A stretch of 64,000 nucleotides of DNA, taken from Micromonospora tulbaghiae. GTDB taxonomy: Bacteria; Actinomycetota; Actinomycetes; Mycobacteriales; Micromonosporaceae. Positions 34,423 through 42,133 of this stretch are shown piece by piece; the stretch's first letter is position 1, and the number at the start of each line of letters is the position of its first letter. The stretch lies in NCBI RefSeq assembly GCF_900091605.1, contig NZ_FMCQ01000002.1:434001-498000 (forward strand), written 5' to 3'. Made by a program: the position numbers and the translations under genes. The notes under the pieces are model-generated. The model was not told the DNA's origin, made no database searches, and saw nothing but the letters and a program-made list of their open reading frames with translations.

Positions 34423-36747
34423 ATGACAGAGGTCCACGCGGTGGTGGACGGGCCGGTACCGGCTCAGGCAGGTTCGGGCCACGACCGGCCGGACGGACAC
34501 GACCCCGAGACGCGCGTACGGGAACTGCTCGCTCGCATGACGATCGAGGAGAAGGTCGCGCAGATCGTCGGGTTCTGGGAGAAGGAGGACGGTGAGGCGG
34601 TCGCGCCCCTGCAGGGCGAGTTCGCCGACACCGGCCGGCTCGAGGACTTCTCCCGCCACGGGCTGGGTCACCTGACCCGCCCCTACGGCACCCGCCCGGT
34701 CGACTCCGCGGCCCGCGCGGCCTGGCTGTGGAAGTTCCAGCGGGACCTGGTGACGGGCACCCGGCTGGGCATCCCGGCCATCGTGCACGAGGAGTGCCTG
34801 ACCGGCCTGTCGGCGTGGAAGGCGGCCACCTTCCCGACGCCGCTGGCCTGGGGCGCCGCGTTCGACCCCGACCTGGTCACCGAGATGGCGGCGGCCATCG
34901 GGGCCTCGATGCGCGCGCTCGGCATCCACCAGGGGCTGTCCCCGGTGCTGGACGTGATCCGGGACCCGCGCTGGGGCCGGGTCGACGAGTGCATCGCCGA
35001 GGACCCGTACCTCGTCGGGACCATCGGCACCTCGTACGTGCGAGGACTCCAGTCGCAGGGCGTGCTCGCGACACTGAAGCACTTCGCCGGCTACTCCGCC
35101 TCGCGGGCCGGGCGCAACTTCGGGCCCGTGCACGCCGGTCCCCGGGAACTCGCCGACGTGCTGCTGCCGCCGTTCGAGATGGCGATCCGCGACGGTGACG
35201 CCCGCAGCGTCATGCACTCGTACGCCGAGATCGACGGCGTGCCGGTCGCCGCCGACCCGACCATGCTCACCGACCTGCTGCGGGACCGGTGGGGCTTCGA
35301 CGGGACGGTGGTGGCCGACTACTACGGCGTCGCCTTCCTCAACCTGCTGCACCACGTCGCGGCCGACAACGCGGACGCGGCCGTGCAGGCACTGAGCGCG
35401 GGTCTCGACATCGAACTGCCCACCGGCGACGCCTACCTGACCCTGACCGAGTCGGTGCGGGCCGGCACTGTCGACGAGGCGCTCGTCGACCGGGCGGTGC
35501 TGCGCGTCCTGCGCCAGAAGCAGGAACTCGGACTGCTCGACGCCACGTTCGACGACCAGCCGCCGGGCGCGATCGACCTCGACTCGCCGGAGCACCGGTC
35601 GATCGCGCGCCGGCTCGCCGAGGAGTCGGTCGTCCTGGTCGCCAACGAGGGCGTGCTTCCGCTGCCGGCGGGCCGCCGGGTGGCGGTCGTCGGGCCGAAC
35701 GCCGACCGGCAGGGCGCGCTGTTCGGCTGCTACTCGTTCCTCAACCACGTGCTGGCCCACCACCCGGGTGTGGAGACCGGCTTCGAGGTGCCGACCGTGC
35801 TGGAGGCGGTGCGCGGCGAGTTCGGCGCCGACCGGGTCACCTTCGCGGCCGGCTGCGCGGTGGACTCGGCGGACCGGTCCGGGTTCGACGAGGCGGTCGC
35901 CGCCGCGTCCGCCGCCGACGTGGCAGTCCTCGTGATGGGCGACCACGCCAGCCTGTTCGGGCGCGGCACGGTCGGCGAGGGGTGCGACCGGGACGACCTG
36001 GAGCTGCCCGGCGTGCAGCGGCAGCTCGTCGAGGCGGTGCTGGACACCGGCACTCCGGTCGTCCTGGTGCTGCTCACCGGCCGCCCGTACGCGCTCGGCT
36101 GGGCGCTGACCCGGTGCGCGGCGGTGGTGCAGACGTTCTTCCCGGGTGAGGAGGGCGCCGGGGCGATCGCGGGTGTGCTCTCCGGGCGGGTCAACCCGTC
36201 CGGCCGGCTGCCGGTCAGCCTGCCCGGCTCGGCCGGCGCGCAGCCGTACTCGTACCTGCACCCGGAGCTGGGCGAGGGTATGAACGGCACCAACCTGCCG
36301 GCGACGCCGGTGGCGCCGTTCGGGCACGGGCTGTCCTACACCACGTTCGCGTACGCCGATCTGACCGTGCCGGCCGAGGTGCCGACCGACGGGGCGCTGC
36401 GGGTGTCGGTGCGTGTGACGAACACCGGCCCGGTCGCCGGTGACGACGTGGTGCAGCTCTACGGCCGGGACTTGGTCGCCTCGGTGACCCGGCCGGTCGC
36501 GCAGCTGCTCGGCTACCGGCGGGTGCGCCTGGAGCCGGGCGCCTCGGTCACGGTCGAGCTGACCGTGCCGACCACGCGGCTGGCGTTCAGCGACCGCACG
36601 CTGACCCGCGTGGTGGAGCCCGGTGAGGTCGACGTCTGGGTGGGCACGAGCGCCCGGCGTGACGCCCAGGCGCGGACGACGCTGACCGGCGACACCGTCG
36701 CGGTCACCGCCGACTCGCCCCGCTGGACCACGACCGACCTTCGCTGA
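34423..36747 (+). CDS. bxlA: GH3 beta-xylosidase, intracellular
   Basis: 774 residues without signal peptide, so it hydrolyses imported xylobiose in the cytoplasm. The GH3 N-terminal barrel carries the family stretch SRAGRNFGPVHAGPRELADVLLPPFEMAI and the nucleophile D299 in GTVVADYYG. The (alpha/beta)6 sandwich follows (VVLVANEGVLPLPAGRRVAVVGPNA..., about 405-625), then a fibronectin-III-like C-terminal domain (PFGHGLSYTTFAY to VWVGTSARR). ATG at 34423 with GGAAAGG six bases upstream; a GTG at 34408 overlaps that site. Last gene of the operon; the terminator at 36751-36790 follows. A beta-glucosidase role cannot be ruled out from sequence alone. Confidence 0.86.
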   Translation: MTEVHAVVDGPVPAQAGSGHDRPDGHDPETRVRELLARMTIEEKVAQIVGFWEKEDGEAVAPLQGEFADTGRLEDFSRHGLGHLTRPYGTRPVDSAARAAWLWKFQRDLVTGTRLGIPAIVHEECLTGLSAWKAATFPTPLAWGAAFDPDLVTEMAAAIGASMRALGIHQGLSPVLDVIRDPRWGRVDECIAEDPYLVGTIGTSYVRGLQSQGVLATLKHFAGYSASRAGRNFGPVHAGPRELADVLLPPFEMAIRDGDARSVMHSYAEIDGVPVAADPTMLTDLLRDRWGFDGTVVADYYGVAFLNLLHHVAADNADAAVQALSAGLDIELPTGDAYLTLTESVRAGTVDEALVDRAVLRVLRQKQELGLLDATFDDQPPGAIDLDSPEHRSIARRLAEESVVLVANEGVLPLPAGRRVAVVGPNADRQGALFGCYSFLNHVLAHHPGVETGFEVPTVLEAVRGEFGADRVTFAAGCAVDSADRSGFDEAVAAASAADVAVLVMGDHASLFGRGTVGEGCDRDDLELPGVQRQLVEAVLDTGTPVVLVLLTGRPYALGWALTRCAAVVQTFFPGEEGAGAIAGVLSGRVNPSGRLPVSLPGSAGAQPYSYLHPELGEGMNGTNLPATPVAPFGHGLSYTTFAYADLTVPAEVPTDGALRVSVRVTNTGPVAGDDVVQLYGRDLVASVTRPVAQLLGYRRVRLEPGASVTVELTVPTTRLAFSDRTLTRVVEPGEVDVWVGTSARRDAQARTTLTGDTVAVTADSPRWTTTDLR

Positions 36748-36750
36748 GCC

Positions 36751-36790
36751 GGGTCCGCCGGTCGTCCACGGGGCGGTCGGCGGACCCTTT
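36751..36790 (+). terminator. Terminator of the xylobiose operon
   Basis: GGGTCCGCCG (36751-36760) / CGGCGGACCC (36778-36787), a perfect 10-bp stem followed by TTT, four bases after the stop codon. Confidence 0.75.
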
Positions 36791-36841
36791 CAGCGCATAT
36801 TGGCGTTATGTCGTTTTTGACTCAGTAGGCTCCAGGATGTC

Positions 36842-36917
36842 ATCCAGCCCGTGAGCCGGGGCTTCCGGTGCCGCCCGCCGTGCGCGGGTTCGCGTCTCGC
36901 CGCCCGGCCGGCTGGAT
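36842..36917 (+). promoter_or_regulatory. Structured leader upstream of the polysaccharide cluster
   Basis: Nested stems can form: ATCCAGCC (36842-36849) with GGCTGGAT (36910-36917), inside it GCCGGG (36855-36860) with CCCGGC (36903-36908), and inside that CCCGC/GCGGG (36874-36888). It ends about 37 bases before the first start codon. It matches no riboswitch class known to me; GC-rich DNA forms such stems by chance, so this is a candidate only. Confidence 0.25.
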
Positions 36918-36954
36918 CCCGGTCGCCGGCACCCACAGGGATGCGTGAGTCACG

Positions 36955-38061
36955 ATGATGGACGCGGACACCATGGTCCTGCCCCGGCTCGGGGACGCAG
37001 CGGTCGAGGACCCGTGGGGCGAGGAGGACCGGCCACGCCGGGCCGCCGTCCGCGCCGCGACCGGCGTGCTCCGATGGCGGATCGCGGCGTGGCTGGTGCC
37101 GGCGGTCCTGATGGGCGCGTTCGGCGTCGCCCGGATCACGACATCGGGACCGAGCGCCGGAGAACTGGCGACCCGGCGCGCGGCCACGTCGCAGTGGCAG
37201 GGGATCGGCGCCGCGCTGACCGGCGACGTCGCGCTCGGGCCGTACCACCTGCTCATGCGCGGCTGGGCGGCGCTGTTCGGCGCGGCGGACCTCGCGCTGC
37301 GCGTACCGTCCCTGCTGGCCATGGTCGGGGCCGCCGCGCTCGTCGGCGCGCTCGCCGCCCGGACCGCCACGCCCGCCGCCGGCCTGCCGGCCGGGGTGAT
37401 CTTCGCGGTGCTGCCGACCTCGACCCGGTACGCGCAGGAGGCGCAGCCGTACGCCCTGGCGGTCTTCGCCGCCGTGCTGGCCACCTGGCTGCTGCTGCCC
37501 CTGCTCGACCGGCCGGGTCCGCGCCGGCTCCTGCCCTACGCGGGCGCGGTGCTGCTGCTGGGTCTGTGCCAGCCGGTGGCGTTGCTGCTGCTCGCCGGTC
37601 ACGGCTGGGCGGTGCTGGCGTTCCGTCGCCCCGGTGCTCTCCGGTGGCTCGCCGCCGTGGCCCTCGGGCTGCTCCCGCTCGCCGCGCTGCTCGGCTCCGC
37701 CCTGCGCGACGGCGGGCGCCTGGCGTCCGGCGCGCGGCCGGCCGCCGCGGTGCTCGCGGCCACGCCCGGGGAACTGTTCGGCGTCGCCGCGCTCGGCGGT
37801 GTGCTGGCCGGGCTGGCCCTGTTCAGCCTTCCGCTGCGGTACCCGGCCGCGATCTGCACCGCCTGGGCGCTGGTGCCGGCGCTCGCGCTGCTGGGGCTGG
37901 CGCAGGCCGTGCCGGTCTGGTCGGCGGCGAACCTGCTGTTCACGGTGCCGGCCTGGGCGGTGCTCGGCGGGGTCGCCCTGTCCCGGGCGCGTGCCGCCGG
38001 TGCGCTCGCCGTGCTGGCTCTCGTCGCGGTGCTCGGGGTGGCGGCGCAACTCCCGTCGTGA
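36955..38061 (+). CDS. GT39/PMT-like membrane glycosyltransferase
   Basis: 368 residues with about nine hydrophobic helices. The extracytoplasmic loop after helix 1 (SGPSAGELATRRAATSQW, then GPYHLLMRGWAALFG, RVPSLLAMVGAAALVGALAART) and SRYAQEAQPYALAVF-like sequence (here TRYAQEAQPYALAVF) place it with bacterial ArnT/PMT-type GT-C transferases that use polyprenyl-phosphate sugars. The acidic pair normally before ELAT is reduced here to G-E, so activity is less certain. The start could be 36955 or the next codon. Upstream of a GT2 synthase gene across 105 bases that include a T-tailed hairpin. Confidence 0.65.
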   Translation: MMDADTMVLPRLGDAAVEDPWGEEDRPRRAAVRAATGVLRWRIAAWLVPAVLMGAFGVARITTSGPSAGELATRRAATSQWQGIGAALTGDVALGPYHLLMRGWAALFGAADLALRVPSLLAMVGAAALVGALAARTATPAAGLPAGVIFAVLPTSTRYAQEAQPYALAVFAAVLATWLLLPLLDRPGPRRLLPYAGAVLLLGLCQPVALLLLAGHGWAVLAFRRPGALRWLAAVALGLLPLAALLGSALRDGGRLASGARPAAAVLAATPGELFGVAALGGVLAGLALFSLPLRYPAAICTAWALVPALALLGLAQAVPVWSAANLLFTVPAWAVLGGVALSRARAAGALAVLALVAVLGVAAQLPS

Positions 38062-38074
38062 CCCGTCGACGAAC

Positions 38075-38103
38075 GGGCGATGTCTGCCTGATTCGCCCTT
38101 TTT
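38075..38103 (+). terminator. T-tailed hairpin after the GT39-like gene
   Basis: GGGCGA (38075-38080) / TCGCCC (38093-38098) followed by five T, an intrinsic terminator of classic form that is rare in DNA this GC-rich. TAGCAT at 38121-38126 could be the -10 of a new promoter for the next gene. Confidence 0.5.
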
Positions 38104-38166
38104 GCGGTTGATTGTCGGCTTAGCATTCGGACGGCTCCTGAGCCGGATGCAGACCATGGGGGAAAC

Positions 38167-40035
38167 GTGGCCGTCGCCGCCGATACACGCCCGTCCCGCG
38201 CCACGACGGCCGGGACACCGGGCGCCCGCCCGATCGCGCCCGCCCCGCCCGGGACGCCCGCCGATCCGGACCGCCGGCAGCGCAACGTCCGCGCCCGCCT
38301 CGCGTACGCGCGCTGCGGCGCCACCGCCGGCCCGCTGCGCCCGCCCCGACGCCCCGACGCGGCGGTCGAGTTCCGCCCCGCCGCCTCGGTCGCCGCGCGA
38401 CTGGTCCTGACGCTGCTGGTGCTCGTCAACAGCGCCGCCGGGCTGGTCTTCGTCGGCTGGCTGCTGCTGCCCCAGCACGTGCCCGGCCCCGGCGTCGTCG
38501 GGCTCGGCGGCTGGCAGACCGTCGCCGCCCGGCTCGCGTTCTGCGTCGTCGTCGGCGTCGAACTGATCCGCCTGGCGCAGAACGTGGTGGTCTGGGTCTT
38601 CGCGTACCACGCCCGGGACCCGGTGCCGGTCGACCCGCCGGTCGGCCTGCGGGTCGCCCTGCTCACCACCATCGTGCCGAGCAAGGAGCCGATCGAGGTC
38701 GCCGAGCGGACGCTGCGCCGGCTGCGGGAGATCGTCTACTGCGGGCACGTCGACGTGTGGATCCTCGACGAGGGCGACGACCCGGCGGTACGGGCGATGG
38801 CCGCGCGGCTGGGCGTACGCCACTTCACCCGCAAGGGCCGGCCCGAGTACAACCGGCCCGGCGGCGAGTTCCGCGCCCGGACCAAGTCCGGCAACCACAA
38901 CGCCTGGCGGGCCGAGCACGAGCACCGCTACGACGTGGTCGCGAACGTCGACCCGGACCACGTGCCGCTGCCGAACTTCCTGGAACGCACGCTCGGCTAC
39001 TTCCGCGACCCGGACGTCGCGTTCGTGGTGACCCCCCAGGTTTACGGCAACATGCACCAGAACTTCGTCGCCCACGGCGCCTCGGTGCAGCAGTACCTCT
39101 ACAACGGGCTGATCGCCCGGGGCGGCAACGGCCTGGACGCGCCGCTGCTGACCGGCACCGGCCACCTCTACCGGCCGGCGGCCTGGCGGACCATCGGCGG
39201 CTACCAGGACTCCATCATCGAGGACCACCTCACCAGCATCCGCGTCCACGCCGCCGTCAACCCGGCCACCGGCAACCGGTGGAAGGGCGTCTACACCCCG
39301 GACGTGGTGGCGCTCGGCGAGGGACCGACCTCCTGGGCGGACTACTTCAACCAGCAGAAGCGCTGGGCGGCCGGGATCTGCGAGATCCTGCTCCGGCGCG
39401 AGCTGCGTACGCCGCGCGACCTGCCGTCCCGCCGTCGCTGGCAGTACCGGCTGCTCCAGTTCTACTACCCGAGCGTGGCGGTGAGCCTGCTGCTGGGCAA
39501 CGCCGCCACCGCGCTGTACCTGCTGACCGGCGTCGACGCGGGCCGGCTCGACCCGCAGGTCTGGGCGACGCTGTGGGGCTCTACCATCGGCACCTGGTTC
39601 CTGCTCTGGCTCTGGCTGCGCCGCTTCAACATCGCCCCGCACGAGCGCGAGGAGGTGGGCATGGTCGGCATGGCGCTCGCGCTGTTCGCCGGCCCGGTCT
39701 ACGTGGCCGCGGCGGTGGGCGCCCTGCTGCGCCGCAAGCTCGGCTTCGTGGTCACCGCCAAGGGCGCGCTGCGCACCGTCGAGTCGCCGCGCACGTTCCG
39801 GCTGCACCTGTGCTGGGCGCTCGCCGCCGCCGGGCTGCTCGCGGCGAGCTTCGCGCTCGACCACGACTACCCGCTGCTGCGGGTCTGGCCGGCGCTGACG
39901 CTGCTGACCGGGCTCGCCCCACCGCTGATCTCCTGGGCGGAGAGTCTGCGGGCCCGGCGGGACCGGGCCGCCGAACCGGCCCGGGAACCGCAGGTGGTGC
40001 CTCGGGCCGTGACCGACGGCGGTGTGCCGTGCTGA
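38167..40035 (+). CDS. Processive GT2 polysaccharide synthase (BcsA-like)
   Basis: 622 residues. Two membrane segments (about 78-140) precede a GT-A domain with the processive GT2 signature: D in LDEGDD, DPDH (here VDPDHVPLP), acceptor base in IIEDH and QQKRW. Four to five membrane helices follow (about 435-605). This is the layout of cellulose, hyaluronan or mannan-type synthases, which polymerise from a nucleotide sugar and push the chain through the membrane. No PilZ domain is visible, so c-di-GMP control is not indicated. A proline-rich cytoplasmic N-terminus precedes the first helix. The stop overlaps the next gene by seven bases. Product unknown; the GH26 neighbour hints at a mannan- or glucan-like polymer. 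Confidence 0.82.
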   Translation: MAVAADTRPSRATTAGTPGARPIAPAPPGTPADPDRRQRNVRARLAYARCGATAGPLRPPRRPDAAVEFRPAASVAARLVLTLLVLVNSAAGLVFVGWLLLPQHVPGPGVVGLGGWQTVAARLAFCVVVGVELIRLAQNVVVWVFAYHARDPVPVDPPVGLRVALLTTIVPSKEPIEVAERTLRRLREIVYCGHVDVWILDEGDDPAVRAMAARLGVRHFTRKGRPEYNRPGGEFRARTKSGNHNAWRAEHEHRYDVVANVDPDHVPLPNFLERTLGYFRDPDVAFVVTPQVYGNMHQNFVAHGASVQQYLYNGLIARGGNGLDAPLLTGTGHLYRPAAWRTIGGYQDSIIEDHLTSIRVHAAVNPATGNRWKGVYTPDVVALGEGPTSWADYFNQQKRWAAGICEILLRRELRTPRDLPSRRRWQYRLLQFYYPSVAVSLLLGNAATALYLLTGVDAGRLDPQVWATLWGSTIGTWFLLWLWLRRFNIAPHEREEVGMVGMALALFAGPVYVAAAVGALLRRKLGFVVTAKGALRTVESPRTFRLHLCWALAAAGLLAASFALDHDYPLLRVWPALTLLTGLAPPLISWAESLRARRDRAAEPAREPQVVPRAVTDGGVPC

Positions 40036-41183
40036 GGCCGACGCTGCCCCGGATGGGCCTGGCGCTGGCCGGGTTGCTGCTGCTCGCGTACGCCTTCGTG
40101 GTGGCGCCGGGCGCGTGGCGCGACCCGGGCACGGGCGCCTCGGCGCGGCGGCCCGCCCCGGCGACGCCGCAGGCGAGCACCGACGTGCCGGCCGCGGTCG
40201 TGCCGAGCCCGCGTGGCGGCCCGTTCCCCCCGGCCGGGCAGGCGTTCTTCGGGGTGATGACCGACAAGGGCCCGTACGACTTCGCGCCGGTGGACCGGTT
40301 CGCCGAGGCGGCCGGGCGGTCGCCGCAGGTGATGCTCTTCGGTGCCGACTGGGCGTCGGCCGCCTTCGACCGGAGCCTGTTCGACCGGATCGCCGAGCGG
40401 GGCATGATGCCGATGCTCGGCTGGGAGCCGTGGGACCACACGGTCGACAAGGCGGCCCGCCGCACCGGCCTGACCGACCGGCAGATCGACCGGCTGCGCG
40501 CCACCCAGCCGGACTACCGGCTGGCCCGCATCGCGCGCGGCGACTTCGACGCGTACGTGCGCTCCTGGGCCGACGGCGTCCGGTCGCTGGGCTACCCGGT
40601 GGCGATCCGCTTCGCGCACGAGATGAACGGCGACTGGTACCCCTGGTGCGAGCGGGCCAACGGCAACCGCCCCGGCGACTACGTCCGGGCCTGGCGGCAC
40701 GTGCACGACCTCTTCGCCGAGGCCGGCGCCACGAACGTCACCTGGGTGTGGAGCCCGAACGCCCGCTGGGACAAGACGACAGCCGGGCTCACCGGCCTCT
40801 ACCCGGGCGACGAGTTCGTCGACTGGGTCGGCGTCACCGGCTACTACGGCAGCGGCGCGTTCACCAAGACGTACTGGTCGTTCGACCAGATCTTCGGTCC
40901 GACGATCGCGGAGATCCGCAAGGTCACCGGCAAGCCGCTCGTGGTCACCGAGACCGGCGCCGCCGACGCCGCCGGGTACAAGGCGCGGTGGATCCGGGAC
41001 ACGTTCCGCGCCCTGCCCCGCTATCCGAACCTGATCGGGCTGATCTGGTTCGAGGTGGACAAGGAGAAGGACTGGCGCATCGCCGGCTCACCGGCGGCGG
41101 CGACCGCGTTCGCCGAGGCGGTGGCCGCCGAGCGCTACGACGTGACCTGGTCACCGGCGGTGCGGCCGCGCGCCGGGCCCTGA
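40029..41183 (+). CDS. Membrane-anchored GH26-like beta-glycanase
   Basis: 384 residues. One N-terminal hydrophobic segment (MGLALAGLLLLAYAFVVAPG) as signal or anchor, a Pro/Thr linker, then a GH26-type TIM barrel. FAHEMNGDWYPW carries the acid/base Glu and LVVTETGAAD the nucleophile Glu; WSPNARWD and GVTGYYGS fit the family. GH26 includes beta-mannanases, lichenases and 1,3-xylanases. Start GTG at 40029 overlaps the synthase stop, so synthase and hydrolase are made together, like BcsA and BcsZ. The hydrolase probably trims or releases the nascent polymer outside the membrane. Confidence 0.82.
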   Translation: MLRPTLPRMGLALAGLLLLAYAFVVAPGAWRDPGTGASARRPAPATPQASTDVPAAVVPSPRGGPFPPAGQAFFGVMTDKGPYDFAPVDRFAEAAGRSPQVMLFGADWASAAFDRSLFDRIAERGMMPMLGWEPWDHTVDKAARRTGLTDRQIDRLRATQPDYRLARIARGDFDAYVRSWADGVRSLGYPVAIRFAHEMNGDWYPWCERANGNRPGDYVRAWRHVHDLFAEAGATNVTWVWSPNARWDKTTAGLTGLYPGDEFVDWVGVTGYYGSGAFTKTYWSFDQIFGPTIAEIRKVTGKPLVVTETGAADAAGYKARWIRDTFRALPRYPNLIGLIWFEVDKEKDWRIAGSPAAATAFAEAVAAERYDVTWSPAVRPRAGP

Positions 41184-41238
41184 TCCCGCCCGTGCCGGGC
41201 ACACTCCATGTCGGACGGTGCGGCTACTCTCCACGATC

Positions 41239-42120
41239 ATGGACGAGAGAGATCAATTCCGGCGGGCGGCGATCGAGCAGGGTGTGCCCGAGGACGAGGT
41301 GGCCCGCTTCGCGGAGCTGATCCGGTTCCAGATCCACGCCTGCCAGCGCGAGGAGGGTGTGCATGTCGGGCGGCGGGGCGGGCGGCCGCGGCTGCCGGTG
41401 GGCATGCCGTGGCCCACGTGCTCGGAGGGTTTCCCGTTGCCGTTCCTGCTCCGGCTCGACTGCGCGGCGCTGCCCCGGGTGCCCGACCTCGCCCTGCCGG
41501 CAGACGGCACGCTGCTGTTCTTCCTCGACCAGGAGAGCGCACTGGACGCCTGCGGCATCGAGCCCGAGCAGGAGTTCGCGCGGGTCGTGTACGTCCCGGC
41601 CGGCGCCGAGACGGTGGACGGTGAGTACGTCGTGCCCGCCGACACCGAGATGGAGCCGTTCCTCGCCCCCGAGCACGAGATGTACGCGGGGCTGCAGGCG
41701 GAGCTGCCGGACTGGCTCGACCGCTCGGAGGAGTGGCTGAGCGCCACCCAGATCCAGCTCCTGCGCGACATGCCGCACCTCAAGCAGATGAGCGCGCTGC
41801 TCGAGCAGCTCTGGCCGGAGCGGAACTGGTGGCTGCCGGAGGACGTCTTCATCGGCGGCTACACCATCTCGGCGCAGGACCCCCCTGAGGTGATCATGAT
41901 GGACCCCGAGCGGGAGCGGCAGGCGAGGTCCCTGCCCCGCCCGGAGCAGATGGTGGCCCTGTACGAGGAACGGCAGCGGGTGATGCGCGAGTGGGTGCCG
42001 CTGGCCCAGTTCGGCGTGCCGGACGAGGAGTTCGTCAACGCGCGGTTCCTGATCCGCCACGACGACCTCGCCGCCCGGCGGTTCGACAGGGCGCTGTCCT
42101 TCTGCGAGTTCACCGAGTGA
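41239..42120 (+). CDS. DUF1963 (YwqG-like) protein
   Basis: 293 residues, acidic, no signal or membrane segment. GGRPRLPVGMPWP, PLPFLLRLDCAALP and GTLLFFLDQE are the conserved core of the DUF1963/YwqG family. W-rich region RNWWLPEDVFIGGY matches the family's C-terminal part. Cytoplasmic and of unknown function. ATG at 41239 chosen because the family sequence starts there and the upstream bases resemble no coding sequence. Converges closely with the next gene (13 bases). Confidence 0.8.
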   Translation: MDERDQFRRAAIEQGVPEDEVARFAELIRFQIHACQREEGVHVGRRGGRPRLPVGMPWPTCSEGFPLPFLLRLDCAALPRVPDLALPADGTLLFFLDQESALDACGIEPEQEFARVVYVPAGAETVDGEYVVPADTEMEPFLAPEHEMYAGLQAELPDWLDRSEEWLSATQIQLLRDMPHLKQMSALLEQLWPERNWWLPEDVFIGGYTISAQDPPEVIMMDPERERQARSLPRPEQMVALYEERQRVMREWVPLAQFGVPDEEFVNARFLIRHDDLAARRFDRALSFCEFTE

Positions 42121-42133
42121 CGACCGTGCCGGC

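Noticed and set aside
36790..39864. Long minus-strand frame opposite the polysaccharide genes
   Set aside because: Same antisense effect; the + strand has intact GT2 motifs and good overlaps.
38167..41183. Assignment of the GT2/hydrolase pair as cslA-glxA-like
   Set aside because: No radical copper oxidase (GlxA) gene is present and the hydrolase is GH26-like, not the Streptomyces type.
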